A DNA stretch of 64,000 nucleotides from NCBI RefSeq assembly GCF_027706145.1, contig NZ_JAQFWW010000002.1, positions 186,001-250,000 on the forward strand, read 5' to 3'. How positions within the stretch are numbered: the first letter of the stretch is position 1; each line of letters starts with the position of its first letter. This DNA comes from Bacillus changyiensis. GTDB lineage: Bacteria > Bacillota > Bacilli > Bacillales > Bacillaceae. Of this stretch, positions 51,683 through 61,054 are shown piece by piece. The position numbers were made by a program, and so were the translations under genes. The notes under the pieces are model-generated. The model was not told where the DNA came from and did not search any database. It was given only the letters and a program-made list of their open reading frames with translations.

Positions 51683-54013
51683 TCACTCTCTTCTTGAATA
51701 CATCTCATTTGGAATATCTTTTAAAAATGGGCTTGCTTCACCACACGAAAAAAGGTGGAGTTCATGCATCGCTCTTGTACAGGCTGTATAAAACAGATTC
51801 CGTTCCGTTTCACGCCCATATTGTTTTTTCGATCCGTCATAGATGATGACGGCATCAAACTCGATCCCTTTTGCTAGATAGACAGGGATGACCAACACAC
51901 CCGATTGGAAAATGCGTGTTTCTTTATCAATGAGTTTGAGAGTTATGTGCTTCTCCAACTGGTTTGCTGCCTCATGACATTCTTGCACCGTTTTACATAT
52001 AACAGCGATGGTCTTCTGCCCATTTTTTTGCAAATTGGTGATTTGCGAAACGATCTTGTTTCGGTGTACTGAGACATGGTTTGAAATGGTCAATGTTGGC
52101 TTTGTACCACTTCGGTTAAAGGGTTCGATCTCATCGCCTCCATTAATAAGCCGCTTTGTAAATTCGACGATCTCTTTTGTCGACCTGTAGCTCCGCCTTA
52201 ATTGAACGATCTTTGTTTTCTCGACCTCATTTATATCTTTCGAATGAAGTGTTTTTTCACGAAGTGTATGGGCGAGGATGGCTTGGTTTACATCACCCAA
52301 AATCGTCATTTTACTTGAAGGAAACAGACTTTTGAGAAAAGCAAATTGAAAAGGTGAATAATCTTGTGCTTCATCAATAAATAAATGACGAATCAGCGTA
52401 TTTTTTTCCCCGTCTTTCAACTGATTTTTCAAATAAAGAAATGGTACAGCATCTTCATAAAGCAACTGGTTGAAGCAAAACGTTTTTTTCGTGTATGAGC
52501 AAATACGTTCCCACTCATCCCTTTTGAGAGCTGAAGGAGCCCAATCTGAAAAAAGCTGTAAGTAAACTCTTTTAAAATCGATAAAATTCAAGGTCTTTAC
52601 CGCCTGTTTTAGCGGTTTAAACTTTTGTTTGACAATCATCTTAGAGAGCAGTTTTTGTTCTCTTTCATAATCATCAAATGTGTTTTCCGCAAACTGCTGT
52701 TCTTCCTGAAGATGTTTATAGGCTTTCAAATAATCCTCTTTATCCAAAAGCTCGATTTCTTCAATAACCCAATCTTTTTTTCTTTCCTGTTTTTCTTGCT
52801 CTTTTAATAATTGTAAAAGCCATTTTGCCGTTTGTTCGATCCGATATGGAAGCGATCTTGAAACATCAAGTGATTGAAAGAAAGTAGAGATCTTTTCAAC
52901 TGTGACCATTTTTTTCCCTCGAAATGTCAATTTTTTAAATAGTAAATTCCCATTCCCTAAAAAGATGAGATAATCATCAATAAAAGTTTTAAATGCCAGA
53001 CTTGATTTAAATTCAATTGATGTCAATCGCTTGTGATCGTTTTTATTTTCTGAAGCTGTCAAACAATCTTCCAACTGTTGAAACGGATTTTCACATATTA
53101 CCTGCTTTCCAAGTTGTTTCTCTAAATATTCCTGAAATGTTGTCTGTTGAATGTTTTCCTCACCAAGCTCAGGTAGAACATTGGCAACATAACTGTTAAA
53201 CAGAAGGTTCGGGGAAAACAACAGCATTTGATCTGCTGCTATTTTTCCACGTCCTCGATACAACAAATAAGCGGCACGCTGAAGTGCTGCCGAGGTTTTT
53301 CCGCTGCCTGCCGCCCCTTGCACAATTAAATAATGGCTTTTTTCATCTCGGATAATCTGATTTTGTTCTTTTTGAATCGTTGCGACAATACTTTTCATCT
53401 GAATATTAGCCTGATTCCCTAACACTTCCTGTAAAAGTTCGTCTCCAATTGCCATATCTGTATTAAACATCGCTTTCAACCGACCGGCCTTCATAAGAAA
53501 CTGTCGTTTCAACTCGATCGTTCCATAAATCGTTTCTTCAGGAACTTCATACTCAGCCGGTCCAGGGACATAATTGTAATACAAACTGGAGATCGGTGCC
53601 CGCCAATCATAAATCAAAAAACGTTCTTCTTTTTCATCCATCAATGAACTAAGTCCAATATAAATAGATTCGGTTTTTTCAGTGCCTTCTTCTAAAAAAT
53701 CGATACGTCCAAAGTAAGGAGATTCTTTTATTTTTAAAAGCTTTTTTACTTGGCTATAAAATTGTTTATGACTTCTTTCTCTTTCTGATAAAAGCTCTGC
53801 CTGCTGTTTAATACTTGTAAAGGTTTCAACCGCTTCATTTTCATCGGCTAAATTCAGTGTGACATCATCCCAGAAGTTTTTTCTTAAATCAATGATGTCA
53901 TGTTTTAATCCACCGGTCTTTTCCTTTAGAGATTGAAGTTTTTTGTCCAATTCTTTTAACACCATTTTGACTCGGTTTTCTTCTTCAAGCCATTCTCGAT
54001 CAATTTCCGGCAT
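51683..54013 (-). CDS. helD: HelD, UvrD-like RNA polymerase-associated helicase
   Basis: About 776 residues from the ATG at 54013 (MPEIDREWLEEENRV), preceded by AAAGGAG; an in-frame upstream ATG at 54064 lacks one. A coiled-coil arm of ~200 residues precedes a superfamily 1 ATPase: Walker A VQGAAGSGKTSAALQRAA, Walker B FIDEAQDYSPFQ and YRSTKEIVEFT. In B. subtilis HelD (YvgS) releases stalled RNA polymerase from DNA. The C-terminus has the late helicase motifs YTACTRAMHEL. Confidence 0.9.
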   Translation of the reverse strand: MPEIDREWLEEENRVKMVLKELDKKLQSLKEKTGGLKHDIIDLRKNFWDDVTLNLADENEAVETFTSIKQQAELLSERERSHKQFYSQVKKLLKIKESPYFGRIDFLEEGTEKTESIYIGLSSLMDEKEERFLIYDWRAPISSLYYNYVPGPAEYEVPEETIYGTIELKRQFLMKAGRLKAMFNTDMAIGDELLQEVLGNQANIQMKSIVATIQKEQNQIIRDEKSHYLIVQGAAGSGKTSAALQRAAYLLYRGRGKIAADQMLLFSPNLLFNSYVANVLPELGEENIQQTTFQEYLEKQLGKQVICENPFQQLEDCLTASENKNDHKRLTSIEFKSSLAFKTFIDDYLIFLGNGNLLFKKLTFRGKKMVTVEKISTFFQSLDVSRSLPYRIEQTAKWLLQLLKEQEKQERKKDWVIEEIELLDKEDYLKAYKHLQEEQQFAENTFDDYEREQKLLSKMIVKQKFKPLKQAVKTLNFIDFKRVYLQLFSDWAPSALKRDEWERICSYTKKTFCFNQLLYEDAVPFLYLKNQLKDGEKNTLIRHLFIDEAQDYSPFQFAFLKSLFPSSKMTILGDVNQAILAHTLREKTLHSKDINEVEKTKIVQLRRSYRSTKEIVEFTKRLINGGDEIEPFNRSGTKPTLTISNHVSVHRNKIVSQITNLQKNGQKTIAVICKTVQECHEAANQLEKHITLKLIDKETRIFQSGVLVIPVYLAKGIEFDAVIIYDGSKKQYGRETERNLFYTACTRAMHELHLFSCGEASPFLKDIPNEMYSRRE

Positions 54014-54146
54014 GTCATTCACTCCTTTAAAAAGATTTGACAAAGAAAATGATTGATGATACAATACAATTGGATATCTTTATAAAAAAACTATTTTAAT
54101 GTTAAAGCAATCTTTATCTTACCATAAACTCATGCGTTATACAACG

Positions 54147-54185
54147 CAAAAAAGCCGATCTTTCAGCTTGAAGGATCGGCTTTTT
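54147..54185. terminator. Terminator downstream of yvgT
   Basis: AAAAAAGCCGATC and GATCGGCTTTTTT form a long stem with T runs on both strands, just past the yvgT stop. Confidence 0.85.
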
Positions 54186-54191
54186 TCTCAT

Positions 54192-54800
54192 TCAGCTATT
54201 TGACCGAATTGAACGGTTCGGCAATTTCCAGTTAAACATATAAGAACAAACTCGGCACACCACAAGGATGGCAAAAAGCATATATAATGTAATAGATTTC
54301 TCAGCCCAGCCAAGGCCGATAATCAAACCGCCTAAAGCAGCCCAAACGGCGTAAATCTCCGTTTTAAGGACAAGTGGTTTACGTCCAGCCAAGAGATCTC
54401 TAATCATTCCCCCACCGCTTCCTGTCAAAACGGCGGCTACAATTACCGCACTAATCGGATGGTTCATATGAACAGCATATAGTGCTCCTTGGATAGCAAA
54501 GGCAGATAAACCGATCGCATCGGAAAAACTCCCCCAAACATTCCAGTGCTTTAACAATAGCATGGGAAACAAGAAGACAATGGTCACTGAAACTAAGGCA
54601 ATCAGAAAAAGATCCCCTTGTTCCCATAAAGCAGATACCGGCACACCGATTAAAAGATTCCTAATTGCCCCTCCGCCAAACGCTGTAACAATTCCTAATA
54701 TATAAACTCCCAAAATATCATACTCTTCTTCCATTGCAACAATCGCACCGCTGATTGCAAAAGCGATCGTTCCAATGATACTCAGCACTTCCCAAGCCAT
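54192..54800 (-). CDS. yvgT: TRIC-type/UPF0126 membrane protein YvgT
   Basis: A 202-residue polytopic protein with two internal repeats, each about three helices, carrying FGGGAIRNLLIG and GSGGGMIRDLLAG. This is the UPF0126/TRIC cation-channel-like family; prokaryotic members form trimeric pores, possibly for K+ or glycine. Hydrophobic from its first residues (MAWEVLSIIGTIAFAISGAIVAM). Position matches B. subtilis yvgT between helD and bdbC. Confidence 0.88.
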   Translation of the reverse strand: MAWEVLSIIGTIAFAISGAIVAMEEEYDILGVYILGIVTAFGGGAIRNLLIGVPVSALWEQGDLFLIALVSVTIVFLFPMLLLKHWNVWGSFSDAIGLSAFAIQGALYAVHMNHPISAVIVAAVLTGSGGGMIRDLLAGRKPLVLKTEIYAVWAALGGLIIGLGWAEKSITLYMLFAILVVCRVCSYMFNWKLPNRSIRSNS

Positions 54801-54982
54801 CTATGTTGTCCTCCATACTCATGTTCAATCTTTTTGATTTTATAATGAGCCTCGTTTATAAATCAAGCTGAAAAAATGAAAAATATCTTTCCAGATTGTG
54901 AGAAAAAATGGTTGGGATTAAAAAACAAGCTTGTCACTCCGATATGATTGAAAAGAGTAATGATGGAAGGGAGTACCTTGAA

Positions 54983-55063
54983 ATGCTAAAAAAGCTCGTT
55001 TCAATTTTGACAACACTCATCATGGCTGTCTTATTATATTACTATGTCCAATTGACAAAGTAG
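54983..55063 (+). CDS. 26-residue membrane peptide
   Basis: Open frame MLKKLVSILTTLIMAVLLYY and six more residues (YVQLTK), with GGAAGGGAG nine bases before the ATG. A single hydrophobic helix is flanked by lysines. Size and layout resemble small membrane peptides such as type I toxins or regulators of membrane partners, but no antisense RNA can be seen. It points toward the acetyltransferase gene on the other strand. Function unknown. Confidence 0.55.
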   Translation: MLKKLVSILTTLIMAVLLYYYVQLTK

Positions 55064-55071
55064 ACGATAGA

Positions 55072-55551
55072 TTATATGTCTAGAACCATTCTGATCGTTT
55101 CGAGGCTATGGTCTTCAAAATCTTTCGTAAATTCAGATTCTTCCGCGAAGCCTTTTGCCTTGTAAAAATACTTTCCAACCTGATTGTCTTTTTCAACATG
55201 GACCAATACCTTTTTGACACCTTGAAGCTGCTTGATCCCCTCTTCTAACAAAGCTGTCCCAATTCCTTTTCCCTGATCATCAGGATAGATATAAATTGCT
55301 ACAAGTCCAGCTTTCCCTTCATCATTAACAAAAGAAAAGTTGCTGAACCCGACGATTTTTCCCTCTATTTCTGAAACAAGGATCAATGAATATTTCTTCC
55401 GTCTTTGCATACGTTCATCGCTATATGCCGATTGCAAAAATTTATTTTGAATGTCTAAAGGAATAATCCCTTCATATGTGTGATGCCAGCTCACTTTTGC
55501 TACTTTTTGAACTTGAGGGATATCCCGTTTTTCCATGTTCCGAATGATCAT
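55072..55551 (-). CDS. GNAT-family N-acetyltransferase
   Basis: A 159-residue acyl-CoA-dependent acetyltransferase. The acetyl-CoA motif A is VAIYIYPDDQGKGIGTALLEEG near residues 84-105 (Q/RxxGxG/A form), preceded by the beta strand SEIEGKIVGFSNF. The C-terminus (GKYFYKAKGFAEESEF) is the usual late strand. Substrate unknown. Absent between yvgT and bdbC in B. subtilis, so it is local content here. Confidence 0.85.
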   Translation of the reverse strand: MIIRNMEKRDIPQVQKVAKVSWHHTYEGIIPLDIQNKFLQSAYSDERMQRRKKYSLILVSEIEGKIVGFSNFSFVNDEGKAGLVAIYIYPDDQGKGIGTALLEEGIKQLQGVKKVLVHVEKDNQVGKYFYKAKGFAEESEFTKDFEDHSLETIRMVLDI

Positions 55552-55576
55552 TCATTGATCAGCCTCCACTTATGCT

Positions 55577-55990
55577 TTATTTTCCTTTTTCATTCACAAA
55601 ACACAGACAAATGATAATCAAAATAAAGGCAGTAAGAGCAAGAAACGGAATCGTCATAAAACCGAACCAATTGACGTATTGCCCTGTGCAAGGCACTCCG
55701 GTGACACATGGTTTAATGCCGCTAAACCATGGAAGTTTCTGTTGCAAGTAGTGTGTTAGGGAAATGACTGTACCAACGACCGCCAGCGGGATCACATACT
55801 TTTTAACACGCACATCCCCTTGAAATGTTGCAATTCCAAGAATCAGTACCAGCGGATACATCATGATCCGCTGATACCAACATAGTTCACAAGGAATGAA
55901 CCGACGAATTTCACTGAAGTAGAGGCTACCAATTGTCGCTGTTAACGAAACGATCCAGGCACCGTACAGCCAGAGCTGTTTATTTTTCAT
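55577..55990 (-). CDS. bdbC: Thiol-disulfide oxidoreductase BdbC (DsbB-like)
   Basis: Membrane protein of 137 residues from the ATG at 55990, with AAAAAGG before it and overlapping the end of bdbD. Four hydrophobic segments carry the DsbB-type cysteine pairs CELC (IPCELCWYQRIMMYP) and GIKPCVTGVPCTGQYV. It reoxidises BdbD and passes electrons to quinone. Needed in Bacillus for competence pseudopilin and other disulfide proteins. Gene pair order as in B. subtilis. Confidence 0.92.
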   Translation of the reverse strand: MKNKQLWLYGAWIVSLTATIGSLYFSEIRRFIPCELCWYQRIMMYPLVLILGIATFQGDVRVKKYVIPLAVVGTVISLTHYLQQKLPWFSGIKPCVTGVPCTGQYVNWFGFMTIPFLALTAFILIIICLCFVNEKGK

Positions 55991-56684
55991 CTGCCTTTTT
56001 ACCTTTAAGTTCTTTGTCAATCGTTTCTTTTAGTTGGTCATAATTAAAAGGTTCTTTCATTTTTACACCGTTTATCACGATCGTCGGTGTTGAATCAACA
56101 TTGTTCTTCACTATAATCGATTCATCGGCTGCTACCTGTTTTGAATAGGCCTTGTCTTTTAAGCTTTTAATAAGCTTGTCTCCTTTAATTTTTGTATTGG
56201 CTTCAACGATTTCAGCCAACTTTGCCGGTGTCGCCCACTCCGTTTTCATATCATCCCCGTCAGGCTGTGCATGATATAAAGCTTCATGGAAAGCCAAAAA
56301 GGAATCAGGGTCTTCTTTCCATACTTGTTCAGATGCTAGAGCGCTTAATTCAGAGCCAAGACCATGCTGCTTATTAACAAGATTAATATATGAAAAATTG
56401 GCCTTTCCTTTATCAATATAATCCTTTTTTAATTTCGGAAATATGGTTTTGCTCCATTCTTTACAAGGCGGGCATTTATAATCTCCGAATTCAATAATCT
56501 TTACAGCTGCATCCTTTTTGCCAATGAGCGGTTGACTTTGATTTTCTGTTAACTGCTTATCATCAAATGTTTGTTGGTCATTTTTAAATTGTTGGTTAAT
56601 CACAATCAATGCACCGACCAAAAACACGACAATAATTGTTAAAATCACGATCAATCTCATTGGTGATTTCTGGTTTTTTTTCAC
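55980..56684 (-). CDS. bdbD: Thiol-disulfide oxidoreductase BdbD (DsbA-like)
   Basis: Extracytoplasmic oxidase, 234 residues, anchored by one N-terminal helix (LIVILTIIVVFLVGALIVI). The active site is CPPC in GDYKCPPCKEW near residue 75, and the cis-proline is in NVDSTPTIVINGV. Oxidises substrate proteins on the outer face and is recycled by BdbC. First gene of the pair. Confidence 0.93.
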   Translation of the reverse strand: MKKNQKSPMRLIVILTIIVVFLVGALIVINQQFKNDQQTFDDKQLTENQSQPLIGKKDAAVKIIEFGDYKCPPCKEWSKTIFPKLKKDYIDKGKANFSYINLVNKQHGLGSELSALASEQVWKEDPDSFLAFHEALYHAQPDGDDMKTEWATPAKLAEIVEANTKIKGDKLIKSLKDKAYSKQVAADESIIVKNNVDSTPTIVINGVKMKEPFNYDQLKETIDKELKGKKADEK

Positions 56685-56777
56685 ATAGACACCTCATTAT
56701 TCTTTAATCACTTTTATTTTAACAAGACAATCTGTCTTCGTGAAGACAGAAAAATAAATTTTTCCAGTTGCATACCA

Positions 56778-58889
56778 TTATTTTCCCTTAATATTTAATA
56801 CCCGCATCGCATTTAAAACTGCCAAAAGTGTAACACCGACATCTGAAAATACCGCTTCCCACATTGTTGCAATACCAAAAGCACCTAATAGAAGGAAAAT
56901 ACCTTTGATGCCGAGTGCAAAGAAAATATTTTGCCAGACGATTGACTTTGTTCGTTTGGCAATCTGAATCGCTTCAGCAATTTTTGACGGCTGATCTGTC
57001 ATGATCACAATATCGGCGGCTTCCACAGCTGCATCTGAACCAAGTCCCCCCATCGCAATCCCAATATCAGCCCTTGCTAATACAGGTGTGTCATTGATTC
57101 CATCACCAGCAAACAGTAGTTTTTCTCGGGGAAGCTTTTGATTAGCAAGTTCTTCAATGCGGTCCACTTTATGTTGTGGAAGAAGTTCCGCATGCACTTC
57201 ATCGATGGCAAGTGCCGCTCCGACGGCTTTGCCCACTTCTTTTGCATCACCTGTCAACATGACCGTTTTTTTCACTCCGGCTTTTTTTAAAGCTGAAATT
57301 GCCAGTTTTGCATCTTCTTTTAGATCATCTGCAATTAAAATCGATCCGATAAACTTCTGATCAACCGCTACATAAATAACAGTCCCAATTCCTTTTTCTT
57401 CTTGATAGAAAATGTTTTCTTTCTTCATTAGTTTGGCGTTTCCAGCCAATATCTGTTTTCCATTTACAACAGCCTGAATTCCTAAACCTGATAATTCATT
57501 GTAATCGCTGATGTCTTCTGCACTTACCGGTTTTCCATATGCTTCACGAATCGATTCGGCAATCGGATGTGCTGAGTGATATTCAGCAAGTACCGCATAT
57601 TCAAGCAGTTTTTCCTCTTTGATTCCTTGATGAGCAGGTACGAGTTTGACAACCGCAAATTGGCCTTTTGTCAATGTTCCTGTTTTATCAAAAACAGCGT
57701 ATTTCACATCGTTCAGTGCCTCTAAATAATTGCTGCCTTTGACAAGTATACCGGCTTTTGATGCAGCTCCGATCCCCCCGAAAAACCCTAATGGAATGGA
57801 GACGACAAGAGCACATGGACAAGATATCACTAAAAAGACAAGTGCCCGGTAAACCCAGTCTGAAACAGTAGCTCCCTCAATTATAAACGGTGGGACAAAT
57901 GCTAGAAGAAGAGCAGTCATCACCACAAAAGGTGTATAATATTTAGCAAATTTCGTTATGAAATTTTCTGTCTTTGCTTTTCTGTTGCTGGCATTTTCAA
58001 CTAAGTCAAGAATTTTTGAAACGGTTGATTCATGATATTCTTTGGTGACTTCGACTTCAAGCACACCGTTTTTATTAATAAATCCGCTCATGACTTCTTT
58101 TCCAGGTGCGGCTTCCCTTGGAACAGATTCTCCTGTTAATGCTGATGTATCAACGAGTGATTTCCCGTCTAAAACCCGTCCATCTAATGGAATCTTCTCG
58201 CCTGGCTTGATGACAATCACATCACCTGTTTGAACCTTTTCAGGCGCTACTTTAACGGTTTCATGTGTCGTTTTCAAATTGGCATAATCAGGACGAATAT
58301 CCATCAACTCGCTGATTGATTTTCGTGAACGATTGACTGCGGCTCCCTGAAACAGCTCTCCTATCTGATAAAACAGCATAACTGCGACCCCTTCTGGGTA
58401 CTGCTGAATGATAAATGCACCAGCTGTTGCGATCGTCATTAAAAAATGCTCATCAAAAACACGACCGTGAAAAATGTTTTTGATTGCTCGATATACGACA
58501 TCACCGCCTATGATCAAATAAGCTAAGAAAAACAACATCAATTCCCAAATTTCATTTGCAGAAATCAGGAAACCGCATACCCCAAGAATAGTCCCTACAG
58601 TTAGTCTACCAACCATCTTTTTAGAACGATGATCGACTTGTTGTTCGTGGGATGCCGTCTCTTTCTGCGCCACTTTAATATGTGGTTCAATGGTTTTGAT
58701 TTTTTTGTTAATGTCTGAAGGTATGGTTTGGCTTCTAGACTTATTAAATGTTACAGTCAAGGTGCTTGTCGCAAAGTTGACTGAACACATGTCGATGTCT
58801 TTCATACTAGCAATTTCGTTTTCAATTTTCCGAGCGCAATTCCCACAGTCAAGGCCGTTCAAAATATATTCCTGTTTCATTTTTTCCAT
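56778..58889 (-). CDS. cadA: Cadmium/zinc/cobalt-exporting P-type ATPase CadA
   Basis: P1B-type ATPase of 703 residues. An N-terminal HMA domain has the metal site GLDCGNCARKIE; the transmembrane metal-binding CPC is in ISCPCALVV; phosphorylation aspartate is in FDKTGTLTKG; the ATP domain has GDGINDTPVL and the HP motif in AHPIAES. Late membrane segments and the GIKGIFLLLGAFGIATMWEA pattern place it in the Zn/Cd/Co branch. Start ATG 58889 has AAGGTGA in front. B. subtilis yvgW. Confidence 0.93.
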   Translation of the reverse strand: MEKMKQEYILNGLDCGNCARKIENEIASMKDIDMCSVNFATSTLTVTFNKSRSQTIPSDINKKIKTIEPHIKVAQKETASHEQQVDHRSKKMVGRLTVGTILGVCGFLISANEIWELMLFFLAYLIIGGDVVYRAIKNIFHGRVFDEHFLMTIATAGAFIIQQYPEGVAVMLFYQIGELFQGAAVNRSRKSISELMDIRPDYANLKTTHETVKVAPEKVQTGDVIVIKPGEKIPLDGRVLDGKSLVDTSALTGESVPREAAPGKEVMSGFINKNGVLEVEVTKEYHESTVSKILDLVENASNRKAKTENFITKFAKYYTPFVVMTALLLAFVPPFIIEGATVSDWVYRALVFLVISCPCALVVSIPLGFFGGIGAASKAGILVKGSNYLEALNDVKYAVFDKTGTLTKGQFAVVKLVPAHQGIKEEKLLEYAVLAEYHSAHPIAESIREAYGKPVSAEDISDYNELSGLGIQAVVNGKQILAGNAKLMKKENIFYQEEKGIGTVIYVAVDQKFIGSILIADDLKEDAKLAISALKKAGVKKTVMLTGDAKEVGKAVGAALAIDEVHAELLPQHKVDRIEELANQKLPREKLLFAGDGINDTPVLARADIGIAMGGLGSDAAVEAADIVIMTDQPSKIAEAIQIAKRTKSIVWQNIFFALGIKGIFLLLGAFGIATMWEAVFSDVGVTLLAVLNAMRVLNIKGK

Positions 58890-58929
58890 CTTGCTTCACC
58901 TTCCTATCCAGGGCTGGCTTCTTTTTTCT

Positions 58930-58951
58930 TATATGAGCATGTATGCATATA
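58930..58951. promoter_or_regulatory. Candidate ArsR/CzrA-type operator of cadA
   Basis: TATATG and CATATA arms separated by ten bases, about 40 bases upstream of the cadA ATG. Spacing and composition fit operators of SmtB/ArsR-family metal sensors such as CzrA, which controls cadA in B. subtilis. Confidence 0.55.
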
Positions 58952-58989
58952 TACTTCTCCTTTATTATATGCACCAGATGAAATAGGTG

Positions 58990-59420
58990 TCAATCACATA
59001 TTCAAATATTCCCGTTTTCTCTTTATCAAAATCAAAATTTGGCATATTGAAAATGATTACTAAACATCCTTAGCTTATCTATTAAATGAACAAACATGTT
59101 CTCTGAGAAATATATTTTTATGTTTGTCCTGTAGTTATGGCAACAATGACGGCAAAGTAATGGTTAACAGCGAGACCTTGATATGAGTTTGTTGCTCAAT
59201 AGCATCAGTTATGAAACTGCTACCCGACACAGAACACATCTCCTTTCATGATTTTACTCTACATGTTTTTTCAGAGGATCTTAGACTTTACAACAAGAGA
59301 AAAATATATTAGAATGCAATAAAAGTTGCATTAGGTCAAAAAAATGTCTTTAGGTAATAAAATATTACTCATATAAAAATTTTGGATTTAAGTTAAATTT
59401 AAACTGGAGCTAGAAAGGGG
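58990..59420. other. Divergent intergenic region between cadA and the Mn-type importer
   Basis: About 430 bases, AT-rich. No gene seen on either strand. It holds a weak Fur-like match TGAAAATGATTACTA (59048-59062, 12 of 14 defined positions) and two direct TTAGGT half-sites at 59331 and 59350 that are 19 bases apart, a composition seen in DtxR/MntR-type boxes. Both are tentative. Confidence 0.35.
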
Positions 59421-59432
59421 TTATTGATTACT

Positions 59433-60176
59433 ATGAAACCCGCAATTACAGTAAAGGATTTGTATGTTTCTTATCACGGATCAGAAGCTCTTCACAACAT
59501 CAATTTTTCTATTGACCAAGGGAAAATGTACGGGATTATCGGACCGAACGGTGCTGGTAAATCAACACTTTTAAAAGCAATCCTAGAGTTGATCCCCCGA
59601 GATAAAGGCGAAATACATCTACTAGAAAAACCGCTTAAAGAGATTCGTAAAAAGATTGCATATGTTCCTCAGCGAAATGACATTGATTGGACATTTCCCA
59701 TCAATGTTCTTGATACGGTCATTCTCGGAACTTTTCCTGAACTCGGCCTTCTTCGCCGTCCAAAAAAACATCATAAAGATTGGGCATTTCACTGTTTAGA
59801 AAAAGTCGGAATGGAGTCTTTCTATAAACGACAAATCGGTGAATTGTCAGGCGGACAGCAACAGCGCATTTTTCTTGCCCGGGCACTTGCACAAAAAGCA
59901 GCATTATTTTGTCTTGATGAACCATTTGTCGGTATTGATGTCACAAGTGAAGAAATGATTGTTGCCATACTACAAGAGTTACGCAGTCAAGGGAAAACGA
60001 TTCTTGTCGTCCATCATGATTTAAGCAAAGCAGACAGCTATTTCAACGAATTAATGTTGTTGAATAAAGAGCTCATTCAAATAGGCTCGGTCTCTGACGT
60101 TCTTAAGCCAGATGTGATGATGCAAGCCTATGAATCTCAGCTTCCATTTTTGCAAATGAAACGGGGGGCCATCTAA
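59433..60176 (+). CDS. Manganese-type ABC transporter ATPase (MntB/PsaB-like)
   Basis: ATPase of about 247 residues from the ATG at 59433; a TTG at 59424 is a possible earlier start, but AAAGGGG fits the ATG spacing better. Walker A GPNGAGKST, signature LSGGQQQRIF, Walker B LFCLDEPFVGID, switch LVVHHDLS. The GIDVTSEE segment after Walker B is typical of the metal-uptake (MntB/ZnuC/SitB) branch. It overlaps the permease gene by a base. Confidence 0.85.
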   Translation: MKPAITVKDLYVSYHGSEALHNINFSIDQGKMYGIIGPNGAGKSTLLKAILELIPRDKGEIHLLEKPLKEIRKKIAYVPQRNDIDWTFPINVLDTVILGTFPELGLLRRPKKHHKDWAFHCLEKVGMESFYKRQIGELSGGQQQRIFLARALAQKAALFCLDEPFVGIDVTSEEMIVAILQELRSQGKTILVVHHDLSKADSYFNELMLLNKELIQIGSVSDVLKPDVMMQAYESQLPFLQMKRGAI

Positions 60177-61036
60177 TGGAATTTCTAAACGGCTTAATGG
60201 AATACTCTTTTTTACAAAAATCGTTGTTCACCTCAATCATGGTAGGAGTGATCTGCGGAGTGATCGGTTGCTTTATTATTTTACGGGGGATGGCGTTAAT
60301 GGGTGATGCGATCTCCCACGCTGTCCTTCCAGGTGTCGCGATTTCATATATACTCGGTATTAATTTTTTCTTCGGTGCTGTCTTGACTGGCATTTTGACT
60401 GCTCTTGGTATCGGCTATGTCAGCCAAAACAGTCGGATTAAAAATGACTCAGCTATCGGTATTGTGTTTACCGCTTTTTTTGCAGTCGGCATCATACTGA
60501 TCACACTTGTTAAAAGCTCAAGTGACCTATACCATATTTTGTTCGGTAATGTTTTGGCTGTTCGTTCATCTGATATGTGGATTACCCTTGTCATCGGAAT
60601 CATTATTCTCACAGCTGTAGTTTTGTTTTATAAAGAACTTTTAATGAGCTCATTTGATCCGACAATGGCTGCCGTTTCCGGTTTACCAAATCGGTTAATT
60701 CATTATTTCTTGATGACACTTTTGACTATGGTCACTGTTGCATCACTCCAGACCGTTGGGATTATCCTTGTCGTCGCTATGCTGATCACACCTGCCGCTA
60801 CCGCTTATTTATTAACAGATCGGCTATGGGTGATGATCTATCTGGCCGCTTTTTTTGGCGCATTGTCTGCAGTTATTGGACTTGGATTAAGCTATACGTA
60901 CAATCTGTCATCAGGAGCAGCGATTGTACTTGTGACAACAATTCTATTTGGTCTTGCTTTTATGTTTTCACCAAAACAAGGCATACTCTGGAGATCATTG
61001 AAATCTAGAAGACAAAGAGCTGCACTTCACAATTAA
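60176..61036 (+). CDS. Manganese-type ABC transporter permease (MntC/PsaC-like)
   Basis: ABC-3 family membrane subunit, 286 residues with about eight hydrophobic segments. Family signatures: FIILRGMALMGDAISHAVLPGVAI and the loop LPNRLIHYFLMTLLTMVTVASLQTVGIILVVAMLITPAATA (shown here only as the region near residues 165-205). The ATG overlaps the ATPase stop. Single permease gene, so it is presumably a homodimer. Confidence 0.85.
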   Translation: MEFLNGLMEYSFLQKSLFTSIMVGVICGVIGCFIILRGMALMGDAISHAVLPGVAISYILGINFFFGAVLTGILTALGIGYVSQNSRIKNDSAIGIVFTAFFAVGIILITLVKSSSDLYHILFGNVLAVRSSDMWITLVIGIIILTAVVLFYKELLMSSFDPTMAAVSGLPNRLIHYFLMTLLTMVTVASLQTVGIILVVAMLITPAATAYLLTDRLWVMIYLAAFFGALSAVIGLGLSYTYNLSSGAAIVLVTTILFGLAFMFSPKQGILWRSLKSRRQRAALHN

Positions 61037-61054
61037 TATTTAGGGGGAAACAAC

